Assembly: GCF_004522105.1 (NCBI RefSeq)
Contig: NZ_SPUJ01000006.1
Coordinates: forward strand, 1 to 64,000
Length of the DNA: 64,000 nt
DNA from: Nocardioides sp. 1609
GTDB lineage: Bacteria > Actinomycetota > Actinomycetes > Propionibacteriales > Nocardioidaceae
Reading direction: 5' to 3'
The position numbers and the translations under genes were made by a program. The notes under the pieces were generated by a model, which worked only from the letters and a program-made list of their open reading frames with translations, was not told where the DNA came from and did not search any database. Shown here one piece after another: positions 17,607 to 26,057 of this stretch (the first letter of the stretch is position 1; each line of letters opens with the position of its first letter).

Positions 17607-20416
17607 GACGTGGTCCTCTCGGGCTGGGCGTGCTTCTCGGACGTGGGGCGGGGCTGGTGCTCGATGGCGAGCTCGACGACGTGGCGTCCGTCGGCGGAGC
17701 GGCCCGGTGCTGCGTCGAGGTCGGGCAGCATCTCGGTGAACAGGACGAGTGCCTCCTGCTCCAGGACGCCCTCGAGCGCCTGCAGCGACAGGACGCTGCC
17801 GAAGTCGACGTACATCGGCTTCGAGCTGCCCGCCCCGCGGAAGCCGGAGGCCACCTGGGTCTTGACGAAGACCTGGCGCGGCATCCGGTGCGTCGCGCGC
17901 CAGCGCTGCCAGGTGAGCAGCCGGGTGGCGTCGTCGGTCGGGGCCGCGACGTGCGCGCCGACCGGGAGGTCGGCGGCACCGACGGCCCAGCAGCGGCGGC
18001 GCAGGACGACGTTGCCGCAGCTCACGCGCGGCCGGTAGCCGACGCCGTCGTCGACGGGTGCGGCGGGCAGCCCGCCCCACGGGTCGAACTGGCTCATCGA
18101 CGTCTGGGCGAACAGCAGCATCGAGCGCGGGATCTCGGGCAGCGCCAGCGGGATCAGGTAGCCGAGGTAGGTCGGCACCACCTCGACGTCGAGGCGCCGC
18201 GAGCGCAGCGCCACCCGGCCCTCGTCGGGCAGGTGCACCGCGTAGAGGTCGTCGAGGTGGATCTGCTGCTCGGTCGGGACCGAGCTCTGCTCGCCGGGGC
18301 ACACGATCTCGTGGTCGGTGAGCCGGTCGTGCAGGTTGAGGTTGCTGGTGACCGGTCCCCCGGTGATCTCGGCGTGCACGACGCCGTCGGCGGCGGCGTC
18401 CCGGGCGCGCTCCCGCAGCCCGGTGGTCAGGTCGGCGGTGCCGTCGGTGCCGTCGAAGGCGTAGGCGAAGCGGCTGAACGGGAAGTGCAGCCCGCCGTAC
18501 CCCTGGTTGAGCACGACCCGCGGCGACCCGCCCGGCTGGGGCACGAGCTGCACGAGGTGGCTGCGGGGCTCGTCCCCGAAGGGCAGCCGCCCGGTGTGCT
18601 CGGCCACGGTGGCGACCACCTCGGGGGTGATCACGACCTCCTCGGCGAGCTCCTGACCCGTGTAGGCGTCGCGGAGCGCCTCGGTGAGGGCGACCCGTGC
18701 GGTGTCGAGACGGTCGACGTCCTCGGAGCGCAGCCAGTTGATCTCCGGCTGGTAGCTGCCGTCGTCGCCGTAGGCCTTCCGCTGCCCGGACATGGTCTGG
18801 TACTGCTCGAAGAAGTCCTCGGAGAAGTCGTGCAGCAGCTCCAGGAGGTCCTCCGCGCGCCCACCGACACCGAACCGGGCCACGAAGTAGGCCTGGAAGG
18901 TCAGGCGCTGCGCGAGGGTGACGTCCCAGGCGCGCAGCAACGGGTCGACGGCACGCAGGGGCTCCAGGACGTCGCGGTCCCAGCTCTCCTCGTCGAGGAC
19001 GATCGGGTCGGGCCCGGCGACGCAGTCCTCGTAGACGAGGGTCTGCGGCACGGCGTCCGGGGAGTCGTCGCCGAGGGTGGCGAAGACCTCGGCGATTATC
19101 GCGCGCACCTCGGACAGCACGACGGCGCGGCCGGCGACGTCGGCCTCGGCGTAGTCGGCGAGGCGGGCCCGCACGTCGTCGAGGCGGTCGCCGATCGCGA
19201 CGGCCCAGGCCACCGGGTCCGCGGTGCCGCCGGGGCCGAGCGTCACGAGGGTGCGGAGCACCTCGGCGAGCGCGGCGACCGGGTCGGCGGCGTGCACCGG
19301 CACCTGGAGGCCGGGCACCTCGACGAGGCCGAGGCGCAGCAGCGCGGCGAGGTAGGACTCGCTGGCCTCGAGGTCGGCGTCGTGCCGCACGGCGAGCCAG
19401 GCGGCGACGGTGGCGAACGTCGGGGCCGGGTCGGCACCGCCGAGCAGGTCGAGGAGCTCGTCGAGCGCCTCGCCGTTGCGCAGGAAGAACAGCTTGTCGG
19501 TGACGGCGTCGAAGGTGACGGCCTGCTGCTCCTCGCCGCCCTCGATCCAGCGCCGCACGTAGCGGATCCGGTCGTCGTCGTGGACCCAGCCGGCCGTGGC
19601 GGCCACCGGGAGGTCGGCGCGCTTGTCGGCGTCGTCGAGGACCAGCCGGCAGATGCGGTTCAGGACGGCCACGTTGAGCCGCACGCGCGAGCGGGTCGCG
19701 GAGTCGATCGGGTAGCCGTCGGTCCCGGCGCCGTCGGCGCCGAACGTGGCGACCTGCACCGGGGTGAAGGTGCCGAACGGGCTCGGCTTGACCACCGTGC
19801 GACCGACGTAGGACAGCACGGAGCGCTCGAGCTTGCGGCGCTTCTTGTCGACCTTCTCCGGCGGCATCCGCAGGAACCCGCCGAGCTGGTTCGACAGCGG
19901 GGGCGACGCCACGAGGACGCCGGCACGGAGCTCGGGCCGATCGGCCAGCTGCTGCAGCGCGACCCGGCTGGCGGCGACGTCGGCGTCGACGATGCCGGGG
20001 CCGGCGGCGACCCGCGCCACGAGGGCGCGCTCGGCCAGGTGCCACTGCTCGAGGAGGCGGCCGGTGCCGGCGTGCAGCCCGGCGACGAGCGCGATGTCGG
20101 CGGCCGGGTCGGCGAGGGGCTGGCCGCGGAAGACGCGGCGGCGCAGGTTGACCAGGAAGCGACGCTGCTCCTGGTCGGCGTTGTCACCCACGAGCGGGTG
20201 CAGGGCGTCGCTGAGGCCGGTGGCCAGGGCGGAGACCGACATCTCGAGGGCCAGCACGGACGTCGCCCAGGCCGTGGCGACCTCGTCGCGCAGGGCGTGG
20301 AGGACGTCGACGGGCAGGCCGCCGATGCGGGCCAGGGCCATCGGCGCCAGGCCGGGGCGCAGGGTGCGTCGGAGCAGCGCGCGGGTGGCGACGTCGGCGT
20401 CGTAGGTCGCGGTCAT
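17603..20416 (-). CDS. LanB-like glutamylating dehydratase (Lant_dehydr_N)
   Basis: This 937-residue protein matches the N-terminal glutamyl-transferase half of class I lanthipeptide dehydratases. It carries the typical block ASPPLSNQLGGFLRM, a lysine-rich region and VVKPSPFGTFTPV. The C-terminal part contains FPFSRFAYAF and the YLIPLALPEIPRSMLLF region of the family. It would activate Ser/Thr by tRNA-dependent glutamylation; elimination is assigned to the next gene. ATG 20416 overlaps the SagB stop (TGATG), and a GTG one codon earlier is an alternative start. Confidence 0.9.
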   Translation of the reverse strand: MTATYDADVATRALLRRTLRPGLAPMALARIGGLPVDVLHALRDEVATAWATSVLALEMSVSALATGLSDALHPLVGDNADQEQRRFLVNLRRRVFRGQPLADPAADIALVAGLHAGTGRLLEQWHLAERALVARVAAGPGIVDADVAASRVALQQLADRPELRAGVLVASPPLSNQLGGFLRMPPEKVDKKRRKLERSVLSYVGRTVVKPSPFGTFTPVQVATFGADGAGTDGYPIDSATRSRVRLNVAVLNRICRLVLDDADKRADLPVAATAGWVHDDDRIRYVRRWIEGGEEQQAVTFDAVTDKLFFLRNGEALDELLDLLGGADPAPTFATVAAWLAVRHDADLEASESYLAALLRLGLVEVPGLQVPVHAADPVAALAEVLRTLVTLGPGGTADPVAWAVAIGDRLDDVRARLADYAEADVAGRAVVLSEVRAIIAEVFATLGDDSPDAVPQTLVYEDCVAGPDPIVLDEESWDRDVLEPLRAVDPLLRAWDVTLAQRLTFQAYFVARFGVGGRAEDLLELLHDFSEDFFEQYQTMSGQRKAYGDDGSYQPEINWLRSEDVDRLDTARVALTEALRDAYTGQELAEEVVITPEVVATVAEHTGRLPFGDEPRSHLVQLVPQPGGSPRVVLNQGYGGLHFPFSRFAYAFDGTDGTADLTTGLRERARDAAADGVVHAEITGGPVTSNLNLHDRLTDHEIVCPGEQSSVPTEQQIHLDDLYAVHLPDEGRVALRSRRLDVEVVPTYLGYLIPLALPEIPRSMLLFAQTSMSQFDPWGGLPAAPVDDGVGYRPRVSCGNVVLRRRCWAVGAADLPVGAHVAAPTDDATRLLTWQRWRATHRMPRQVFVKTQVASGFRGAGSSKPMYVDFGSVLSLQALEGVLEQEALVLFTEMLPDLDAAPGRSADGRHVVELAIEHQPRPTSEKHAQPERTTS

Positions 20417-22020
20417 CACGCACCCGCCTCGACGTGCGCCGGGACGAGCGAGGAGCCGAAGTCGCCCTCGGCACCGCGCTCGCGGCCCACGGCCATCACG
20501 AGCAGCGGCTTCTCGCCCGACTCCTCCAGGCCCAGGAGCTCGATGAAGGAGATGTTGTCGAACCCGAGGGCCACGCCGCAGCCGGTGTCGAGCGCGGCGG
20601 CCGCGGTGTAGGTGGCCTGCGAGACCGCGCCGATGGTGGCGTTGACGAGGCGGTAGCCCCGCGAGCCGACGGCGTCGAGCACGGCGTGGGTGCGCACGGT
20701 CGGCACGATCACGGCGCCGGCCTGCTCCATGTTGTAGTTCGACAGGAAGTAGTTGTCCTGCAGGAAGCGACCCTGGGGGCCGGCCACGACCGGCTCGAGC
20801 GCGTGCTCGGCCGGGTGGTAGCGGTAGGCGCCGGGGGCGACGCCGTCGACGTGGTTGACGAACGCGTAGAGCGTCGTGATGCCCCGGGACCCCTCGCTCG
20901 TCGGGGTCGCCTCGCTGGCGACCGCACCGGCCTGGCCGGCGGCCAGCAGCGCGCCGAGGTCCTCGGCGGGCATCGGGTCGCCCTGGAAGCGCCCGAAGCT
21001 GCTGCGGCGCTCGCGCAGGGCCGCCCGGACGTCGGCGGGCATCGGCCGCGGTGGTGGCAGCGCGACCAGCGACCCGTCGTCCGGGGCCGGGAAGGTGGGC
21101 CGCGCCGCGTCCAGCGACGCCGGCGTCGGGACGTCGAGGCACCCGGCCTGGGTCTCGGCCTGCATCGTCTCGACCGCCTCGAACCCGAAGCTGACCCGGG
21201 ACTTCTCGTGGTCACGCACCGCGACCCGCGCGCCGGTGGGGGCGGCGGTGGTGACGGCACCGGGACCGCCGAGCGGCACCACGGCGTGGATGCCCTCGAG
21301 CGTCGGCTCGACGCCGAGCAGGTGGGCCAGGGCGGGCTCGTCGAACCACAGGTGCGGCTCGACCGCCGCTCCCCGCGCCCGGCTCCACAGCCGCCAGGTG
21401 CCGAGCACGGTGCCGACGTCCATGGTCACGGCGTGGAAGCTGAAGCTGTTGTACTTGAAGGCGTTCTGCCAGTACTTGATGCCGAGCACGAGGAAGGTGT
21501 CGGTGTCGTCGCAACGCCCGCCCAGCGCGGCGCGGACGTCGCCGCTGACGTCGCCGACGAGCAGGCGCTGCAGGGCGTGGTGCGAGGGCGAGTAGTGGTA
21601 GATGCCGGGCACCAGGTCGGAGGAGGGACCGGCGACCAGGTAGATGGCGACGGGGTAGAGGCCGCCACCGGAGGCCGTGCCGCGCGACCAGTTGGCGTCG
21701 ACGTACCAGGGCAGGCCGCCGAGGTCGGTGTTGGCCTGGATCCCGAGCCGGCGACCCGAGAGCCCGTAGGAGTCCTGGAGCAGCGCGCCGAGGGTGTCGA
21801 GGTCGTGACCGAGGCGGTGGGTCTCCTCGCCGTGCAGGCCGGCGTCGACGCTCGCGTCGGCCGGGTAGGGCGCCGTGCCCAGCGGGAGCCGGTCGGCGTC
21901 GGGGTAGAACTTCTGCTTGCGCGGCTTGTCGGTCCAGTTCGGGACGAAGTCGACGGGATCCATGAAGACCCGTCCACGGTGCAGGATCTGCTCGGTGTAG
22001 TCGTGCGCGAAGGTCGTCAT
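20416..22020 (-). CDS. SagB-type FMN azoline dehydrogenase with tandem nitroreductase domains
   Basis: This 534-residue protein has two nitroreductase-fold halves. The first is near residues 85-230 (SGGGLYPVAIYL, GIYHYSPSHHALQ, FKYNSFSFHAVTMDVGTV). The second is near 330-520 (RRSSFGRFQGDPM, GAYRYHPAEHALEPV, LVNATIGAVSQATYTAAAALDTGCGVALGFD). SagB/ThcOx-type enzymes oxidise azolines to aromatic azoles with FMN. Its presence indicates that at least part of the product carries thiazoles/oxazoles rather than azolines. It lies 36 bp after the second YcaO gene. Confidence 0.92.
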   Translation of the reverse strand: MTTFAHDYTEQILHRGRVFMDPVDFVPNWTDKPRKQKFYPDADRLPLGTAPYPADASVDAGLHGEETHRLGHDLDTLGALLQDSYGLSGRRLGIQANTDLGGLPWYVDANWSRGTASGGGLYPVAIYLVAGPSSDLVPGIYHYSPSHHALQRLLVGDVSGDVRAALGGRCDDTDTFLVLGIKYWQNAFKYNSFSFHAVTMDVGTVLGTWRLWSRARGAAVEPHLWFDEPALAHLLGVEPTLEGIHAVVPLGGPGAVTTAAPTGARVAVRDHEKSRVSFGFEAVETMQAETQAGCLDVPTPASLDAARPTFPAPDDGSLVALPPPRPMPADVRAALRERRSSFGRFQGDPMPAEDLGALLAAGQAGAVASEATPTSEGSRGITTLYAFVNHVDGVAPGAYRYHPAEHALEPVVAGPQGRFLQDNYFLSNYNMEQAGAVIVPTVRTHAVLDAVGSRGYRLVNATIGAVSQATYTAAAALDTGCGVALGFDNISFIELLGLEESGEKPLLVMAVGRERGAEGDFGSSLVPAHVEAGA

Positions 22021-22056
22021 CGCGTTCTCCTGGGGTGTCGGCAGGTGGTGCGGGGG

Positions 22057-23985
22057 TCAGGGCAGGGGGTGGGGCGCCGGGGTGAGCTCCTCGGGCGTCA
22101 GGTCGCGGTCGTCGAGGCCGGCCCGGTGGCGGGCGGTGAGCATCCGGGGCTGCGAGCGCGCCCGCTGGCGCGACCAGCCGAAGTCGAGCGGCAGCAGCCC
22201 GGGCACCAGCACGCTCACCGTGTGCAGGCCCAGGGCCCGCTGCTCGGGCATCGTCTGGTCGACGACCAGCACGTCGAAGCCGGCGTCGGTGACCAGGTCC
22301 AGGACCGTGCCAAGGTCCGCCCGCAGGTCGAGCGAGGGGCGCGGCCGCGGCCGGTCGACCTCGAAGCGCTGGTGGACGGTGCTGGTCGGCTGCTCGGCGA
22401 GCAGGAAGTCGGAGTACCCCCGCATCTCCGGGATGCCGTGCAGCAGCGGGTGGTCGTGCAAGGACTGGACGTGGGCGAAGTCGTCGACCATGGCCCGCAG
22501 GCGCGGCTCGTGGTTGGTGCAGCGGAGCTGGCTGTTGGGGGCGTCGGTGGCGATCTCGCACAGCGCGCCCTCGATCGCGACCTCCGGGTCGAGCGAGGCG
22601 CCGGCGCCGAAGCACAGCCGGCCCATGCCGCCGTCGACCCGCTCGGCGACGCCGATGACCACGGGCACCGGGAAGGTGACCCGGGCATCGAAGAAGCGGG
22701 CGCGGTAGCCGTGCAGCGCGAGCCGCTCGACGGTGGCGCGGGTGGACAGGTTGGCGCTGCTCGAGACGTCGATCTCCGGGAGCGGGCGTCCGCCGTACCA
22801 GCCGAGCAGGAAGGCGTCGCGCTCGAGGACCTCGAGGAGCCCGAACCAGATCGCCTCGACCTGGCTGGCCCCCGTCGCGCAGCCGCTGGAGCTCTCCTGC
22901 ACGAACCGGTTCTCCTGGCCGGGGATGTGGTAGTAGGCCTGCACCTCGGGCACGAGGACCGGACGGTCGTCGCGCAGCGAGTGGGCCCAGACCCAGCGGA
23001 TCGGCCGGTCGGGGTCGAAGCGGTGGATCCAGGGGTGCTCGGCGTGGAAGGCGTCGTCGTAGAGCCCGCAGGTGCGCGGGTCCAGCGCTCCCGCGCCGTC
23101 GGCGCCCGCCAGCTCGTGGTAGCTGGCCGTGACCGCGGTCGTGACGCCGCGGGGGCGCATCCCGGCGGCCCGCTCGAGTCCCTCCAGGACGCCGATCCGG
23201 GCGCTGACGTCGAAGCGGTCGTCGTGCCCGCCCCAGAACGTCTCCCGCAGGTACTCGGCGGACCGGACCATGAGGCAGCCGACCGTGGCCGACGTCGTCG
23301 TCGAGGTGACGTCGCGGACGATGCCGGGCCCCAGGGCGCCGCACACCGGGTTGGCGTAGGCGTCGAGGTCGAGGTCGTAGTCGAAGATCGAGCGGCCGCG
23401 GTAGCTGTCGGGCGCCGTCTTCGGCGACGCCGCGAGCTCGGGCTGCCACGGCGCGTCCTCGGGCAGCGCGCCGCAGGTCTGGCACTCGGGGTCGGCGACG
23501 ACGGCGTGCCGGGCGACGTGGAGCCGCTCGAGGTCGACGTCGTGGACCTCGGCGTGCAGCGCGCCGGCCCGCGGCCCGACCAGGGCAGCGAGCGACGCCA
23601 CGGTGAGGTCGGCGAACGGGTTCGCCCACGGCTCGTCGACGCCGTGGCGGGCGCCGTGGCCGAGCTCGAGCGCGGTGCGCAGCGTCTCGGGGCGCACCGC
23701 CTGCCAGCGGCGGCCCAGGCAGGTGGGGCAGGCCGTGCCGGAACCGGAGGGGATCGGACCGACGAGCGCCTGGCGGTCGTGCACCAGGACCGGCGGACCG
23801 GCGGCGTCCTCGAGGTCCGGGGCGACCCGGAACGCGTCGTCGAGGCCGAGCCACGCCGTCCTCGGCCGGGCACCGGCACCGACGGCACCGACGGCGGCGA
23901 CGGCGGTGGCGAGCCCGGGCAGCGGCCGGGCCCGACGCTGCTCGTCGGGCGGCGCCACGCCCGGTCGTGCCGGAGTGATGGTCAT
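22057..23985 (-). CDS. YcaO-domain azoline-forming cyclodehydratase 2
   Basis: A 642-residue paralogue of the protein at 11444 with the same architecture. The N-terminal CPTC (near residue 84) and CQTC (near 168) form a probable zinc tetrad. The YcaO domain has SSGCATGASQVEAIWFGLLE and ERDAFLLGWYGG. The terminus is PHPLP (PxPxP). Two complete azoline-forming YcaOs in one operon suggest a division of labour, for example Cys versus Ser/Thr or different core regions. The start at ATG 23985 overlaps the ThiF-like stop by ATGA, which rejects a longer open frame upstream. Confidence 0.92.
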   Translation of the reverse strand: MTITPARPGVAPPDEQRRARPLPGLATAVAAVGAVGAGARPRTAWLGLDDAFRVAPDLEDAAGPPVLVHDRQALVGPIPSGSGTACPTCLGRRWQAVRPETLRTALELGHGARHGVDEPWANPFADLTVASLAALVGPRAGALHAEVHDVDLERLHVARHAVVADPECQTCGALPEDAPWQPELAASPKTAPDSYRGRSIFDYDLDLDAYANPVCGALGPGIVRDVTSTTTSATVGCLMVRSAEYLRETFWGGHDDRFDVSARIGVLEGLERAAGMRPRGVTTAVTASYHELAGADGAGALDPRTCGLYDDAFHAEHPWIHRFDPDRPIRWVWAHSLRDDRPVLVPEVQAYYHIPGQENRFVQESSSGCATGASQVEAIWFGLLEVLERDAFLLGWYGGRPLPEIDVSSSANLSTRATVERLALHGYRARFFDARVTFPVPVVIGVAERVDGGMGRLCFGAGASLDPEVAIEGALCEIATDAPNSQLRCTNHEPRLRAMVDDFAHVQSLHDHPLLHGIPEMRGYSDFLLAEQPTSTVHQRFEVDRPRPRPSLDLRADLGTVLDLVTDAGFDVLVVDQTMPEQRALGLHTVSVLVPGLLPLDFGWSRQRARSQPRMLTARHRAGLDDRDLTPEELTPAPHPLP

Positions 23986-26057
23986 CGGTCCGCGCCGTCC
24001 TCGACCAGCGTGACCGCGACGGTCTCGACCCCGGCCGGCGCGAGCGCGGCGGTGGTCGTGCGGACCGCGACGGGCGACAGCCCGGAGACCGCCAGCCGGG
24101 TGACCGACTCGTCCCAGGTGCCCGCGGTCGGCCGGGTCCCGGCGTCGTCGCGCACCTGGAGGGTCCACGGGTCCAGGGCCGGCACGACCGGCTCGACCAC
24201 GCTCCACGACGCGGGCTCGGCGTCGTTCCCGAGGCCGGCGGCGTCCGTGCGGGCCTGGACGGTGCCGACCACGGCCACGACGGCGTCGCGGACGGCGGTG
24301 GGGAGGTCGAGCGCCGCGGCCACCGCGTGGACGTCGCGGTGGTTGGGCGAGCGGACGAGGGCGACCCGGGCCGCCCCGGCGGGCGCGGCGACCTCGAGCA
24401 CCTCGAGCTCGACGCCGAGCAGCTCGGCCGAGCGCAGCAGGAAGGTGACCTCCGCGCCGCGGCGGGTGCCCGGGACGGCGTCCTGGGTCAGGCAGGCGTC
24501 GAGGTCGACGCGGTGCACCGGGGCACCGCGCAGGGCGTCGACGACCGCACGGTGGGCCACGGCCCGGGCCAGGGCACGCACGGTGGCCGCACCGACGGTG
24601 CCGCCGGCGGCGTGGCCCGTGTGCTCGCCGGTCTCGGGGGCCGCCACGGCGACCGCGTCGGCGAGCGAGCGCCCGCGGGTGGGCCGGGTGTGGGCGGTGG
24701 CCGCGTGCCGGACGGCGACCCGGTCGAGCACCCGCAGCCGCGCGGCGGCCACGTGGTCGATGTCGGCGACGACGACGGTCTCGGTCCGGTCACGGCCGGT
24801 CGAGAGGGTCGCGCTGCTGAGCTTGAGCGGCGTCTGGGTCCAGGCGTCGTCGGTGAACTCCGGGACCAGCCCGGTGTGCTGCTGCACGAGCCGCGAGCGC
24901 TGGTTGAGGGCGACGGCGACCGGGTCCTCGTCGGCTGCCCCCTCGTGGGCGTGGGCGTCGTACGCCGGGTCGAGGAGGGTCCAGTCGAGGGTGTCGTCGT
25001 GGTCGAGCGGCCGCGTCGTCGGCAGTGCCGGGTCGGGCAGCAGGCCCTCGGCGACGACGTCGAGCGAGTCGAGGTCCTGGATGATGACGCCCCCCCGGGT
25101 CTCGGCCGGCAGACAGCCGGTGACGGCCCGGAAGACCTCGTAGGCGAGGTGGTTGCCGATCATCGCGGCCATCGGGCCCTCCGGCCCGACGGGCGAGCCG
25201 AGGGCGGGCTGCGCGACCTGCTCCCAGACCGCCGCCTCGTCGGCCTGGCGGCCGCGGCCGAGGGCGCGGACGGCGCCGGCCCACGTGGTCTGGTTGCCGG
25301 GCTCGATGATCGGGCCGATCACCGAGCGGCGACCGATGACCCAGGCCGGCAGCACGACCACGCCGGACGGTGCGGCCCCGGCCTCGGCCTCGGCCTCGAG
25401 GCGGTGGGCCTGGGCGACCGCTCCGGTGCCGGCGACCACGACGACGTCGACGTCGCCCAGGTCGGCCCAGCCGCGCGGCCCCGTGCCGGCGTCGAGGGGC
25501 TGCACGAGGGTGGTGACCCCCGCGGCCGCGAGCTCGGCGACGGTCGCCTCGACCTCGGTGTCGCCCGCGACGTCCGCCACGAGCGTGCTCGCGCCGTTGC
25601 GGACCAGGCTCCGGACGCACCAGGTGGCGACGTCACCGCTGCCGAGCACCGCCACGCGGGCCGAGCGGAACCGCTCGAAGCGGCGCGACGCGTCGTCGAC
25701 GTAGTGGTCGATGTAGTTGAGCTGGGCGCCGAAGCGCTCGGTGACCGCGGCGTCGTCGAGCTCGAGGTCGCCGCCGGTGGCGGCCACGTCGCGGGCGAAG
25801 CCGCGCTCGAGCAGCGAGGACACCAGGGTCGCCATCATGGAGCGCTGGGCCTCGCCCAGCCCGCCGCCGAGCTCCGCGACGCTGGCCCGCCCGTCGAGGT
25901 GCGGGACCACGAGCGAGGCGAAGCGGTAGGCGCTGCCGGAGTTGAGGTGGAAGCCGCCCTTGGAGTTGTGGAAGAGCACCCCCTGCGGGGTCTCGGTGAA
26001 GAGGACGTCGCGCTGGAGTCGGGGGCGGGTGGGAGCGATCTGGTCGAACGTGGTCAT
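23982..26057 (-). CDS. Ocin-ThiF-like RiPP maturation protein (E1-like partner)
   Basis: A 691-residue protein resembling the putative thiazole-containing bacteriocin maturation family. The N-terminal segment (FTETPQGVLFHNSKGGFHLNSGSAYR) looks like a RiPP recognition/PqqD-like module. A Rossmann-like ThiF/E1 core begins near residue 140 (RFERFRSARVAVLGSGDVATWCVRSL). The long C-terminal region contains YcaO-like remnants (RGRSLADAVAVAAPETGEH) without catalytic residues. In thiopeptide systems this protein binds the leader and activates the YcaO. ATGA overlaps on both sides place it in the operon. Confidence 0.87.
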   Translation of the reverse strand: MTTFDQIAPTRPRLQRDVLFTETPQGVLFHNSKGGFHLNSGSAYRFASLVVPHLDGRASVAELGGGLGEAQRSMMATLVSSLLERGFARDVAATGGDLELDDAAVTERFGAQLNYIDHYVDDASRRFERFRSARVAVLGSGDVATWCVRSLVRNGASTLVADVAGDTEVEATVAELAAAGVTTLVQPLDAGTGPRGWADLGDVDVVVVAGTGAVAQAHRLEAEAEAGAAPSGVVVLPAWVIGRRSVIGPIIEPGNQTTWAGAVRALGRGRQADEAAVWEQVAQPALGSPVGPEGPMAAMIGNHLAYEVFRAVTGCLPAETRGGVIIQDLDSLDVVAEGLLPDPALPTTRPLDHDDTLDWTLLDPAYDAHAHEGAADEDPVAVALNQRSRLVQQHTGLVPEFTDDAWTQTPLKLSSATLSTGRDRTETVVVADIDHVAAARLRVLDRVAVRHAATAHTRPTRGRSLADAVAVAAPETGEHTGHAAGGTVGAATVRALARAVAHRAVVDALRGAPVHRVDLDACLTQDAVPGTRRGAEVTFLLRSAELLGVELEVLEVAAPAGAARVALVRSPNHRDVHAVAAALDLPTAVRDAVVAVVGTVQARTDAAGLGNDAEPASWSVVEPVVPALDPWTLQVRDDAGTRPTAGTWDESVTRLAVSGLSPVAVRTTTAALAPAGVETVAVTLVEDGADR

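Noticed and set aside
16545..20045. Giant fused dehydratase on the minus strand
   Set aside because: The upstream extension is out of frame with the real LanB-like gene. An ATGA junction at 17603-17606 shows two separate genes.
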